From NCBI GenBank assembly GCA_021018815.1, contig JAITYX010000007.1, forward strand, positions 10,726,001 through 10,790,000: a stretch of 64,000 nt of DNA. The letters are read 5' to 3'. Shown piece by piece: positions 13,401 to 23,771 of this stretch. How positions within the stretch are numbered: position 1 is the stretch's first letter; each line of letters begins with the position of its first letter. Made by a program: the position numbers and the translations under genes. A model generated the notes under the pieces. It made no database searches. It was not told where the DNA came from and saw nothing but the letters and a program-made list of their open reading frames with translations. The DNA is from Talinum fruticosum (lineage: Eukaryota > Streptophyta > Magnoliopsida > Caryophyllales > Talinaceae).

Positions 13401-15162
13401 AACTGATTTTGGAGTCAATCTAGGGTTATGGTTCGAAAACTCTAGGGCCTCTGTTTCTACTGCACCAAACTTTGTTGCAGGTTTTCTAGTTGGATGGAAA
13501 TTCTGCAAGCTTACGCACAAATTGTAAAAGCTGGAAAAGCCAGTTTCTGGAGGAATTTTAGTTGGGCATAATCAAGCACTGTGTATAGTCAGAAAGGGAT
13601 GTCCCAAGTATGTAATAGGTTTACCTAGTGGTTGAAGTCTTTGGTTTCTGTGAAGCATAGCATAAGAACCAACACCACCAGAGCCTGGTATAGACTAGTG
13701 TTATGCACATCTTCCGATTCTAGACTAGACTTAGCAAGTGTTTAAAAATTTTTGGTCTTGGTCTATATAGAATGAAAGTTTAGTCTTCATGCCCATGTCA
13801 AAATGTTGAGTATTCCAAAGGGATCTGGTTCAGTAAAGATCTTGTTAACTCCTATGCATGTTGGTCCATCTCCATTATCCTTGTCTGTAAGGATAAATTT
13901 TGAGCTTTATTAATAGTATGCTCAATTCACCTACAGATAGTGTTTGTAAGAGACACATGGTGTGACTCTTACATCTATTCATGCCTCTAATTTGCATCTG
14001 AATGTCTTGATTGACTGTACTGCAATTAGATAGACTATGGGATTGTGGTTATGTATTCTGTGACCATGCATGAATTAAATCTCGGGTTTAACTGAAACAA
14101 TCTTGCCTTAGTTGGGACTCTGGTGTACCAGTTTGCTGTGATTCAGTTTGATAATATAACTAGTCATGATATATGGTTTACATTACAATGATGTAATAAT
14201 GAGATCGATAGGGCAAGATGAGTGATCAAGTGGCACTTTGAACCAGGAAGTTTTGACAAGTGAAACTGGATGCATTAATGCTGATAAAAATAACTGAAAA
14301 GTAGGCAGGACAAGCATTGGATTTGTAAGCTCATGCTAATCCTGCATTTTGGTTTTGTTCTTGTGACAACCCGCTCTAAAACTCAACAAAAGAAGAAAAA
14401 AAGGCACTTTTGTTTTGTGTTTCTTTGTTCTTGCTGTGAGGTGCGATACACGTTCCTACTTAACCTTAACTGTTACATTTTCTGATTTCAGATTCTTCAG
14501 ATCATGTATGCATAGAGAGCAGCAACATAAGCATGGGTTTTGACGCCATTGCGCTTAAAAGTGGCTGGGATGAATATGGTATTGCCTACGGCAAACCTAC
14601 CAGTTATGTACATATCAAACAGGTCCATCTTCAAGCATCAGCTGGTGCTGCTTTGGCGTTTGGCAGTCAGATGTCCGGTGGCATTTCTAATGTGCTGGCT
14701 GAGCAGCTCCTTATTAACAACTCATTCACTGGCATTGACTTCAGGACGGGCGCAGGTAGAGGTGGGTACATAAAGAGCATTACTGCTTCGAATGTGGCAA
14801 TGTCAAATGTCCACACTGCATTTAATGCTAGTGGTCAATGGAGCACTCATCCTGATGACCAATATGACCCCGATGCACTCCCGGTTTTGGATCAAATCAC
14901 GATTAGCAATGTGATCGGTGTGAATATAACCATACCTGGTAGCTTCACCGGGATTGAAGGCTCTCGTTTTGAATTATCCCTTTTGAACATCTCCTTGTCT
15001 GTCAATTCAGCTTCATCCACCTCATGGGTATGTTCCAATGTTTTCGGGTCCTCCAAGAATGTCTATCCCGAGCCGTGCCCCGAGCTTGAGAGCTCCCTTT
15101 GGAGCTCATTTTCTACCTCCATCTCCACCCAAATTTCTGATGGTTTAGCCACAGATTCATAA
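10492..15162 (+). CDS. GH28 polygalacturonase-like secreted protein
   Basis: Glycoside hydrolase family 28 proteins cleave or trim pectic polygalacturonan in the cell wall. Six coding exons: 10492-10497, 11287-11604, 11933-12047, 12139-12313, 12411-12481 and 14492-15162. They join in frame to 451 residues, a normal GH28 length. The first exon gives only Met-Leu. Joined to exon 2 it makes a hydrophobic signal peptide (residues 1-19, MLVALLLLLVFSNAVGVLG), which is why I chose this start; an in-frame ATG lies upstream at 10333. The beta-helix core shows FGAVGDGKT near 41, SPDTVGIVPDSSDHV at 220-234, GFDAIALKSGWD at 244-255, GSQMSGG at 286-292 and RGGYIK at 318-323. The usual NTD motif reads DTV and the usual GDD reads GFD, as I recall for a plant side branch of GH28, so pectinase activity is likely but not certain. 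All introns are GT-AG; the last is about 2 kb. Confidence 0.9.
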
Positions 15163-16869
15163 GATGTCCATTTGCTCACAAGCCGCAGGCTATAAACCCT
15201 GCTCGATGGAATCGGGATTATTCTTCATCACATTCACAGTCATGAATAGGATAGATTCTTTGCAATAAGTCACATCCCCTCAAAGTATATTTCATTTTAT
15301 TCTTCTTCTTCTCCATTGCATTCTTGCATGTTACTACAAATCTTGCATATTAGTGTACAGCATCATTTCTTCATTCTTGTGTAAGCAAATTTTTGGTAGT
15401 GGTGACAGAAAGTATTTATAAATGTTGTGTATTTTCCCTGTCATATGTTCATGTTCTCCCCTTCCCTCCCCCTAAAATTTGTTGCCTCGTTTTTGTCTGC
15501 TCTGATCAGAAGTTTCCCGGTCTGACTTTTTGCAATCCACGGAGCAGAAATTTCAGCTGGTTCGAAATATTCTCTAGATCCCTCGAATTTTGTCTTGAAA
15601 TTTTTCGATCATACAGAATGGGGTGATGCTGATAGGAAGCAGTTAAGTGTCTCTGTGTATGTATTAAAAGAAGGGGGCCTTGGCTTGATTACTGGTTGAA
15701 TTCTACTGTATTATTCAAAAGTGAAAGTTAAGAAAGACTGAGTGAATGTTTTGAGTTGTCAGATTTGGCTTTTCTTAGGTTGGTTTTGTGTTGTCCAACT
15801 TTTTGACAATGAGCTTTTTGTTCTTGTCTCCACCAAAAAGCACCCCCTTCCCTCTCCCTCCCCCTCCCCTCCCCTGGCTTTCAATTTCAAACTCTCTCTC
15901 CCTCTGTAGTGGAATCCCAGGTAAGGTTAATGTTCCCCCCTGCTGTTGTGGGCATGGGGGTGAAGTCTTTCTTTGGTGCAGAATCATTGCAAACAAACTA
16001 CATTCTCTCTCCTCATTTTTTTCCTTTTTGTGTGAATGACAAGTGAGTCCAAGCATGAGTTGGAATGGATGGTCCATCAGATTCCCCTTATGAATGGGAT
16101 TGGTCTTTTTGTTTTGGACCACTGCACTGCACTGGAGGTCCCCCACCAACCTCTCAACCATACAGAATAAATGTGGTAGCTACTCCATTTCTCCCTTCAA
16201 AAATCTCTCTTGTTTTTATCCTCAGTACGCGCTGTGAGGATTGGATGGATGTCAGTGTGGATCTAATGTTTCTGTGTTTTCTGAAAGTAAAATATTTTCA
16301 TATGCAGGTTTAAACCACGAGTTATTATATAGTAGTCTTTTAGTCTAGCTTGTGTTTGTAAGATAGATTTATAGATTTTTTTAATCGGTGAAAATAGAGG
16401 GATCTTATGAATTTAAAATTCTAGTAGAAGACACTTGATAAATCTGAAACTATCAATATTTTCTTTTTTTCCATTTTCTTTTGTTTGTCTTTTTCTTTGT
16501 AGTAAGTGCATCTAATGTCGATGTCAATTTACATGAATCTGATTCAGAAGGTGAAAACCAAAAATAAAAAATAAAAAAATGTAAAAGTAAAAAGGGTAAA
16601 AGGAGGAAGAGAAAGAAAGAGAGGGAGAGATTGTCAATTAGTCATTGTACATTTCACTAAAGGAAAGACCTAAATTATTCCATTTTAAAATATAGCCCAT
16701 GACCAAAAGATTGAAGTAGATGTGTTAGAAAATAATAGCCAAAAATTTTGCTTCTGTGCTCAAGCAAAGGTGTATTATGTACACTTATTGATTGATTTCA
16801 TGCAAAAAGATCAATTATATGTGAATAAAATGTAATATGAAGGCTTGCATTTCTTTGAAAAGTCGAGTG

Positions 16870-17215
16870 TTATAGCATATATGATATGTCACATCTTGCG
16901 TTGGATGATTAGGACACATTATTACGATAACATACTGAAATTTTTTTGTTGAGTTGAAGTGATATACTCCCCGATCGTGAAGTCATATTGACATATAATT
17001 CTTTTTTCATATTAAAATTCATGGTGCTATAAAAGTTGGGTTTTATTATGTAGGTCACATCTTATATTGAGTGATTGAGACAGATTAATACGCAATGTTC
17101 TCAATTTTTTTGGTTGAGTGGCAGTGATATAGTCTCCCATCTCCAAGTTTTATTGACATATGATTCATTTTTCTACATCAAAGAAAAAAATAAAATTATG
17201 GTGTTATAACTTTAT
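16870..17215. repeat. Diverged tandem duplication, period about 166 bp
   Basis: The block GTCACATCTT at 16888 recurs at 17054. It is followed in both copies by a GATGATTAGGACA / GAGTGATTGAGACA block, an AATTTTTTTGTTGAGT-like block, AGTGATATA, and TTGACATATNATTC. The order is kept and the sequence is moderately diverged. Confidence 0.75.
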
Positions 17216-17738
17216 ATTTTTAATGATTAAATCTATGTCTCACTTAGGCTGCAACATTATGTTAAAATTCAAAGTTTCAGGTGTCATATTGTATAAAGTA
17301 GATCAAATGAAGCCCATATGAAACTTTTGGATAATACGTGGAGGGAAATTCAGTCACAAACGTAAAATTACTTTTGAATCTCAGTAGTCTATTTTCATTA
17401 ATATCCGTAAAAAGAGCTAGCTTTATTAATACGCATAAGATAAGATTTTAAAATTTCTTGACAAAAAAAAAACTAAAAGTTATTTTAAAAAATAGTAATT
17501 TTTTTTTTTGCGGAATTTAAAAAGTACATGTTTTTCAAATATTGACAGTACGCCAGCCAAATCAAAGGAACCAAGCCCAATATGTTCATGATTGGATTAC
17601 ATAATATGACATTGGGCTTGAATTCCTGATCCAATTGAGAGACTGATGGACTATACAAGCCCACGAGAAAATTCAACATTAACGTCAACAAACGTATCCA
17701 ATAAAGTTTTACGGTAATAATTTAGGTTGAAGCCTTAT

Positions 17739-18020
17739 GTATATCTCATTTGTTTAAAAATATTTATCTTAAATACTTGTCGTTTTAAGTTATAAGTGAC
17801 TATTAAAGAACATAAAATTTATGATAAAATTTATATTAGAAGACTAAGTTACCCTAATATTTCATTTGAAAAAAAAATTAATGAATAAATGAGAGGAAAA
17901 ATATAATTAACAAGGAAAAAATTGGTGAACTAGTTATTAATACCTCATTAGAATTATAAAGTAATATTATGAAATGAAAATAATTAGTTAAAATAACATG
18001 TATTGTAAAACAAAGGGAGT
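17739..18020. mobile_element. Stowaway-like MITE (degenerate)
   Basis: The left end CTCATTTGTTTAAAAATA and the reverse complement of the right end (ACTCCCTTTGTTTTACAATA) resemble each other and the CTCCCTCCGTTTC ends of Stowaway elements. TA lies at each border. The interior is AT-rich and noncoding. Confidence 0.45.
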
Positions 18021-18239
18021 ATTATATTAAGTTATAAGTTCATTTCAATAAAACAAAACTGGCTCAAAATTCAAATCTGCTGAGCGCAGAGATACAATAA
18101 CCTAACACTTTAATAGCTAATTCCAATTGGATGCGAAAACAAAATAATTAGGAGCGAATCAAATAAAAATTAAATTGTTTCCTCTATTTTTTAAAATAAA
18201 ATTTAAAATTACTTTAATAATATCAATTGATTCGAATAA

Positions 18240-18345
18240 AATTATAATCTAATGGTCAAGATCGAGAACATAAATATATTAAATCTTATATTCGATTCTC
18301 CCTTATCTAACATTAAATCAACCTTAAACTAACTTCAACAAACCG
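18240..18345 (+). repeat. Possible SINE-like fragment
   Basis: The segment shares CTAATGGTCAAGATCGAG and a following TTCGATTCTCCC-like block with a segment at 52784-52890. Spacing and content resemble the A and B boxes of tRNA-derived SINEs. It is short and decayed. Confidence 0.3.
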
Positions 18346-18529
18346 TTTGACTTTCGATTATGTGCCCCTTGAAGGGGACTGCAATCTTGCAACTCAACTA
18401 CTAATGGAGTTATAAGTGGATCTTCTGACAAAGTGATCGCTATTTTCGTCTGATTATTAATTGCGTAAGATGTTGATGTTATGATCGTTCGATGTTTTCG
18501 TCCTATATTGGAGACATCTTCACCTCCCG

Positions 18530-18586
18530 CCCTTCTCTCTCTCTCTCTTCACCATTACTTCCAGTTCCAGTGACTGCGGAATCAAG
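18530..18586 (+). other. Candidate 5' leader exon of the small-ORF locus
   Basis: CT-rich sequence ends at ATCAAG followed by GTAAATCTCTCT, a good plant donor. It has the look of an untranslated first exon. The left border is not defined; pairing it with the acceptor at 20065 is inference. Confidence 0.35.
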
Positions 18587-18884
18587 GTAAATCTCTCTCT
18601 CTTCTTACAGTCGATGTCTCTCCTTTGTCAATAATGTGTATATTGTATATTTGTATTGAATTGGTTGTAATGGGGGTAGCATTTCACTATATTGGTGCTG
18701 CGAGCAGCTGTGTCTGAAATTACGCTTCATTTCCATCTTGGTTTCTGTAAACTTCTGAAATTTCAGATATGGGTTGCTCTGATTCTGAAGGAGGGGATGT
18801 GCATGTGATTTTTGTAACTGGGTATTCTATTGTTCTGTGGTTAGCATGTGATTTGTACTGGTTTTTTAATCGGAAGAAGTCTTA

Positions 18885-19030
18885 TTGGGGAAATGGGAAT
18901 TAAATGATGATGTTTCGGCCAGTGTTAGTTTAATTGATAAAGTTTCTGGAAGTTGTTGCGAGAGACATGGGTTCGAATCCTGCCTAAGTCAGCATTTGCA
19001 CCTCCCTTTATATCCCCAAAAAATGGTACA
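18885..19030 (+). repeat. tRNA-derived SINE-like element
   Basis: The sequence has an A-box-like TTAGTTTAATTGAT and, about 40 bases on, a near-perfect B box GGGTTCGAATCC at 18969-18980. A pyrimidine-rich region and a short A run follow. A related unit is duplicated at 46543-46730. It is not a functional tRNA: the cloverleaf arms do not pair. Confidence 0.5.
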
Positions 19031-20138
19031 AGGTATACTGACTGTCTCTTTTATTTATTTTTTTCATGGGTATAATGTAGATTATTCTGAACTTGGACAT
19101 TTTTGGTCCCATATTTTCTGATTATGATGTTGTCCTATCCTTGATCAGCATGTGGCTTTCGCTAGAGTAGGTTGACCGACAGTTCGTAGTACATAGGCGA
19201 AGTATGCGGGGTGACACCTATGCATGTGATCATTGTCCTTGGATGTTTATACTATATCCAAAAACGTTCATCAAAATTGCAAGCTTCATCAGGGATTAGC
19301 TGAACTTTGATACCTTGGCTAAAATTGTTGCACAAAATGAATAGCTTTGTTTTTTGACTAAGAGCAAAGAAGTAGAAAGAATAAAATTAAGGAGAACTTT
19401 GACATCTTTTTTTAGGGGTGTGGGGAGGGAGATGATGGGGATAAAGTGTAGAGTATTATTTTACTGCATAGTGCTTTGAACAAACAAAATAGAATGTTGA
19501 TGATTTCAGTGCCCAAATTTCTGAATGTTGATATTTTGACTTGGATTTTGTTGTTTGTTAATTACATACTTTTCTTATGTCCCTATTCCCCCTCATTCTG
19601 AGTGTGATTCCTCATCTTAACTTGTATTAGCCGTGTAGATTTCATTAATTTTCAATCATATATCTTTATGCTGCTGAGTGGAATCCATGGACTGAGAGCA
19701 TGATGTTCTACTTTTCACTGATGCTATCTCCACATGTATTGGCTCTGTGTGCATTTCGTTCATATCTGTGGCATTCATGCTGAGAAGAAAATTCTTCGAC
19801 CCATCAGCTTGTGTTTCCTGTTATTAGTAATCTCCAGTTGATTTGTCTATTTTGACAATGTCAGCCTTTTACTAGTTTTTTTATTTAGATGAATAACTTC
19901 TTGCATTTTGTTGAGGTCAATGATTGCTATCCGAAGGGTCAGCAACGCAATCATATTAGCAAATATCTTTTGCTTGTTTAAAGCTTGTGACTGCAAGATT
20001 GTGTTTTCATGCTGTTCTTCAAACTTACCTGTCTGATATTTTATGACTGCTGCGTTATACAACAGATGAGCAGATTGACAAAGGATATTCAGTTGAAGAC
20101 TCACCCATGGTTGTGATGTAGTGCAATGGTTGATAATA

Positions 20139-21380
20139 ATGAAGAAAAGTGAAGGAGTCCATGAAATTCTTTTTGGGGAAGAATGGGACGAAATTGAAAC
20201 TGGTGGTGGAAGCTATGATTATGGAGTTACGAGGTATTATTTACCACTCCATGTTACTTCCTGTGTCTAACTGTCCATGTGTAGTTTGAGAAACAAACTG
20301 ATTATGGAGTTACAAGGTAATATTTACCACTTCATGTTACATCCTGTGTCTAACTGTTCATGTATAGTTTGTGGAACAAACTGATGAGATTTATGTATTA
20401 TCTTATTTTCTTTCTCCTGTCTCTCCCCTCCCGTTTAATTTTTAGTGAAAAGAGGGGGTTCAGTAACTCCAAATTGCAGTCTAAGTTTCTTAGTTTATAA
20501 TGATGTTCTGAAATAGTCAAGTGTGCATTCTGCCATGATGATCAGTCCTGTTTGCTGCTCAATGCTAACAACAATGTGAGTGTATGAGGATTAATTTCCT
20601 TTTTCTGTCCGACTGTTCCTGTGTAGAGTCATGATGGGGTGAATCAATCTGTTCTCTGTAGCTTTCTTTGCAGCATCCATCTCAAGGGGAAGCACCCTGG
20701 ATTTTTTATTGAGTTTTTTTATTAATACTTTATGTCATCCATGCTGTGGAAATTATAAAGAACTACTGTCATACAGACCTCTTTACAGAAGTACAAGGCA
20801 ATAACAGAATGGCAACGATTAATATAGTCTTACTCCTATAAAGGGTCACAATATCCCAATAAGACTATTAAGAGTACATTCGGCCTATAAATTCAAATTA
20901 TCTGCGATTCCCAGGTTCCAACTAATACTACCAGGATGACCTTACCTAGCAACTGGAAAATGTCAGTTTCCCTGTAGAAGTGCCCGTTCGACATCAAACT
21001 CACGGCTGTCGCCATGTATCACCTCGAATTTGTCCTCATCATTACATCAATAATCACTCTGGTGGGAGAGTCATTGACTGATTTAGGGTCCTCCATTGGC
21101 TCATCTTCCTAAGCGGGTTTCTGAAGAGAACGACAAGGACTTGGGGAGGATCCCGAAGAGGATGATGAGGAAACCTCATACGTAAATGGACCAGGTGCAA
21201 ATGAGTCTCTTGCCCCTCCTACCAAAGAGATTATTAGTTATAATGAGGACGGATCCTAGGTGACAAATCCCCAGATTGTATTGAGTATGATGTTCAATAC
21301 ATGTACTCTTATAGGTGCAAGACTATACTTGAGATTAATTCTTGTTGTTTATTTATTGCTTCAGGGAGTTGCAGGGATAA
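20139..21380 (+). CDS. Possible small spliced ORF, 36 residues, unknown
   Basis: I do not recognise this protein. After a clear acceptor (TACAACAG, exon from 20066), an ORF starts at 20139 and runs to a donor at 20233. An acceptor with a good pyrimidine tract at 21364 brings in five more codons and a stop, so the exons are 20139-20233 and 21365-21380. The peptide begins MKKSEGVHEILFGEEWDE, is acidic in the middle, and ends VTRELQG. It has no signal peptide or membrane segment. The exon's 3' end and its donor are tandemly duplicated (period 83). A short upstream ORF opens at 20066. It may equally be a noncoding RNA or the remnant of a larger gene. Confidence 0.3.
20217..20386 (+). repeat. Tandem duplication, period 83 bp, spanning a splice donor
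   Basis: GATTATGGAGTTACGAGGTA at 20217 recurs as GATTATGGAGTTACAAGGTA at 20300. About 80 bases of each copy match with few changes. Each copy carries the exon end plus a GT donor (GTATTA in the first, GTAATA in the second). Confidence 0.9.
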
Positions 21381-23771
21381 TGCTGCTGTAATTTCTGTTG
21401 CATAAGCATAAACTTACCTTGGTTAATTATTTTATAATAAGTCAGCAATTGGATGCCTCTTTTTATCCCTACATGGTAAGGATAGTCTCAAGTATCAGGA
21501 AGCTACTGTCACACACAGTCTTTGTGTTTAAAAGTAGATAGTTGAAATTTTTTTTTTTAAGGCAAATGATTCTGGAATTCTAAATCAATTCATAACTGAT
21601 CCATTTATAATGATGAAGATCAACAGCTGCACTATTATGGCTGCAGCACTGCAGGATGTGATATGTGGATAGCCTTTTTGAGCTTTCATGTGGTATGTGG
21701 ATCTTGTCAGAGATTCTATGAAGTAGCATCATGTACTGTAAACACTAGTTCATCGAGCATAATTTATTTTGCGCTTTCCTCATTGTGTCTTAAGCTCATT
21801 TGGAAGAATTATTCTTCCTTAAACAAAGGTGTTTACCAAAGTACTAGCTTGCGTCTTTCAGATGCACTGAAAGTCATTTCAATCTGGAAATTTCAAGTAG
21901 TAAATGATTAATTGACAAAACAATGGTACGATACAGATTTGACATTATTTTCATTTTTTTAATGTTGTTATTCGTTATTGATGTATATAACCAACTAAAA
22001 GGAACCATGCTAAACTACAAGAATGGTTATCTTGTTTTGTGGTATCAATCTTTGCCATTGCATAACAGGGTTTCACCTGTGTGCTTGGGCTGGAAGGTGC
22101 CCCTTGGTAATTTGAACCTAATTCGTATTCTCCCCCCCAAAAAAAAAAAAAGGAGAAGAAAAAATCCTATGGATCTGTTTGGTCTAGATTTTGATTCATC
22201 CAATATCCTTAATTTTGTTGTGTCCTCTTTTATCTCTTTTTACTTTGAGGATATGATGATTTTGATATTCGGTAATGTTGATGGAGAAAGGGAGGGTCAT
22301 AGAAGGGGAGGTCAAGTGGAAATGTAGACCATGGTTGTTATTATCACGCTGGTTATATTATTGTTCCAATTTGAAACTAGAATATAACAATGATATTCAG
22401 AAAGAATATATGTCTTCACAGACAGAAGCCAGTGCATGGTTGCCGAATTTGGTAGACAGATATTATATGCTGGTGCTGCTAGAAGTATATCAGGGTGGTC
22501 AGGTGCTAGCTGCTGACTGTGTTGGACCAGAAAGCAATTGGCTGTTATTCGTACAGTGTCTAGAAGTATATCAGGGTGGTCAGGTGCTAGCTGCTGACTG
22601 TGTTGGACGAGAAAGCAATCGGCTGTTGTTCTTACAGTGTCCAGTATGGAATTGCAATGTGTGATATTGATGTGAATCCTTCCAGCCCCTTCAGTCTTTG
22701 TCCTTCCTCCTCCGTCTCTATTTAGTTATGAAGTTGACTATCTGCTTTCTCCTGCCTACATGCACTTTGCATCAACCTAACAATACATTTGCATTGGAGG
22801 TAGAGAGGGAGAAGGGAAAAGGGATTAAATGAAGGTTAGTGCCACTAATCTTGTCCTTGTTTGAAATAATTTAGTTAGGGGAGAGGGAGCGTGTTACACC
22901 CTTTTGGCCTTTTAACTCCTTTGTTCACCCCCTCATTGAGGGGGAACTAGGGTGAAGGAAAGCGCTTTTTAATAAGTGCATTCCCGTTGCCCTCGATTCC
23001 CCTTGCTAATGCATCCAGACAAGCAGACAGGGTCACCTTCCTTCCCTTCATTTCCCGCATAAGATCCTCTTTCTTTCCTTTCCATCTACATAATCCAAAT
23101 AAGGTGTAAGATTTCTTACAAGCGTCCCCCCCAAAAAAAAGGAAAAAGAAAAAATCGAAATCAAACATCTGAAGTATGCTCCCTGGGGTATCAATACTCT
23201 CTTGGAATCAGTTTCTGTGCTTGCTCGAGTGCCTGTATCTGGGTTTCCTAGACCTCATGAAAGCAGGACCGAAGGTCCCACACTTAAGAGGAGGAGTTGT
23301 TTGTTCCAGTCGTATTAATATGATGTTTTTCTTCTGTTTTAGGAATTCCGATATCTGCTAATAATTCTGGAAACATGATCATGAAACAGCATATTTTAGA
23401 AGTTTGGGCGCAGAAGAAATTTGATAACAGAATACTTTTGCTTGTGCAAGATTAATGACTCTAAACTTATAATATTAAAACTTGAAAAGAATGAGTTTTT
23501 TATTAGAAAGAAATATTACTGAAGAAAAAAATAATAAATGTGGGATATTTCTTTAAGCCTTTTTTGGCAGGCAGTATTGTATAGCCACTCTAAAGAAAGG
23601 CAGAAGTGGGCATTGATTCTTCATTGGCTACAAGTGAAGAATCTCATTCCTCTCTTATCACATGTGTGTATTTTCACATTACCAGCACGTAATTGCTTGG
23701 TATGGCCCATTACCATTCTAGTCGCCAGATGTGCGGAAATGGGATTTCGTCTTTGAAATGAACTATTGTAA
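21381..23771. other. Region between the small-ORF locus and the HIPP gene
   Basis: No gene was recognised. It holds an open frame at 22275-22664 containing an in-frame 81-bp tandem duplication, a few A-runs and poly-pyrimidine patches. The 3' flank of the HIPP gene approaches from the right. The frame shows no known domain, and its upstream half looks noncoding. Confidence 0.45.
22479..22640 (+). repeat. Two-copy tandem repeat, 81-bp unit
   Basis: Copies at 22479-22559 and 22560-22640 differ at only about four positions. The unit is 27 codons long. It is open in one frame on the + strand, reading LEVYQGGQVLAADCVG at the start of both copies. The near identity points to a recent duplication. 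Confidence 0.95.

Larger units (their letters stand above)
15163..18480. other. Intergenic region after the GH28 gene
   Basis: It contains the 3' flank of the GH28 gene. A very CT-rich patch at 15840-15910 is followed by a good donor-like sequence (CCCAG then GTAAGG, near 15918), which could be a leader exon of an unseen or noncoding transcript. Further on are a diverged tandem duplication near 16.87-17.2 kb and a MITE-like segment near 17.74-18.02 kb. No convincing coding exon was found. Confidence 0.5.

Noticed and set aside
18960..18990. tRNA gene
   Set aside because: Only the B box is good. The acceptor, D and anticodon arms do not form, so a SINE is the better reading.
20700..21300. Retroelement gag-like acidic segment (ENDKDLGEDPEEDDEE)
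   Set aside because: It is too short and isolated to assign; no adjoining protease or polymerase was found.
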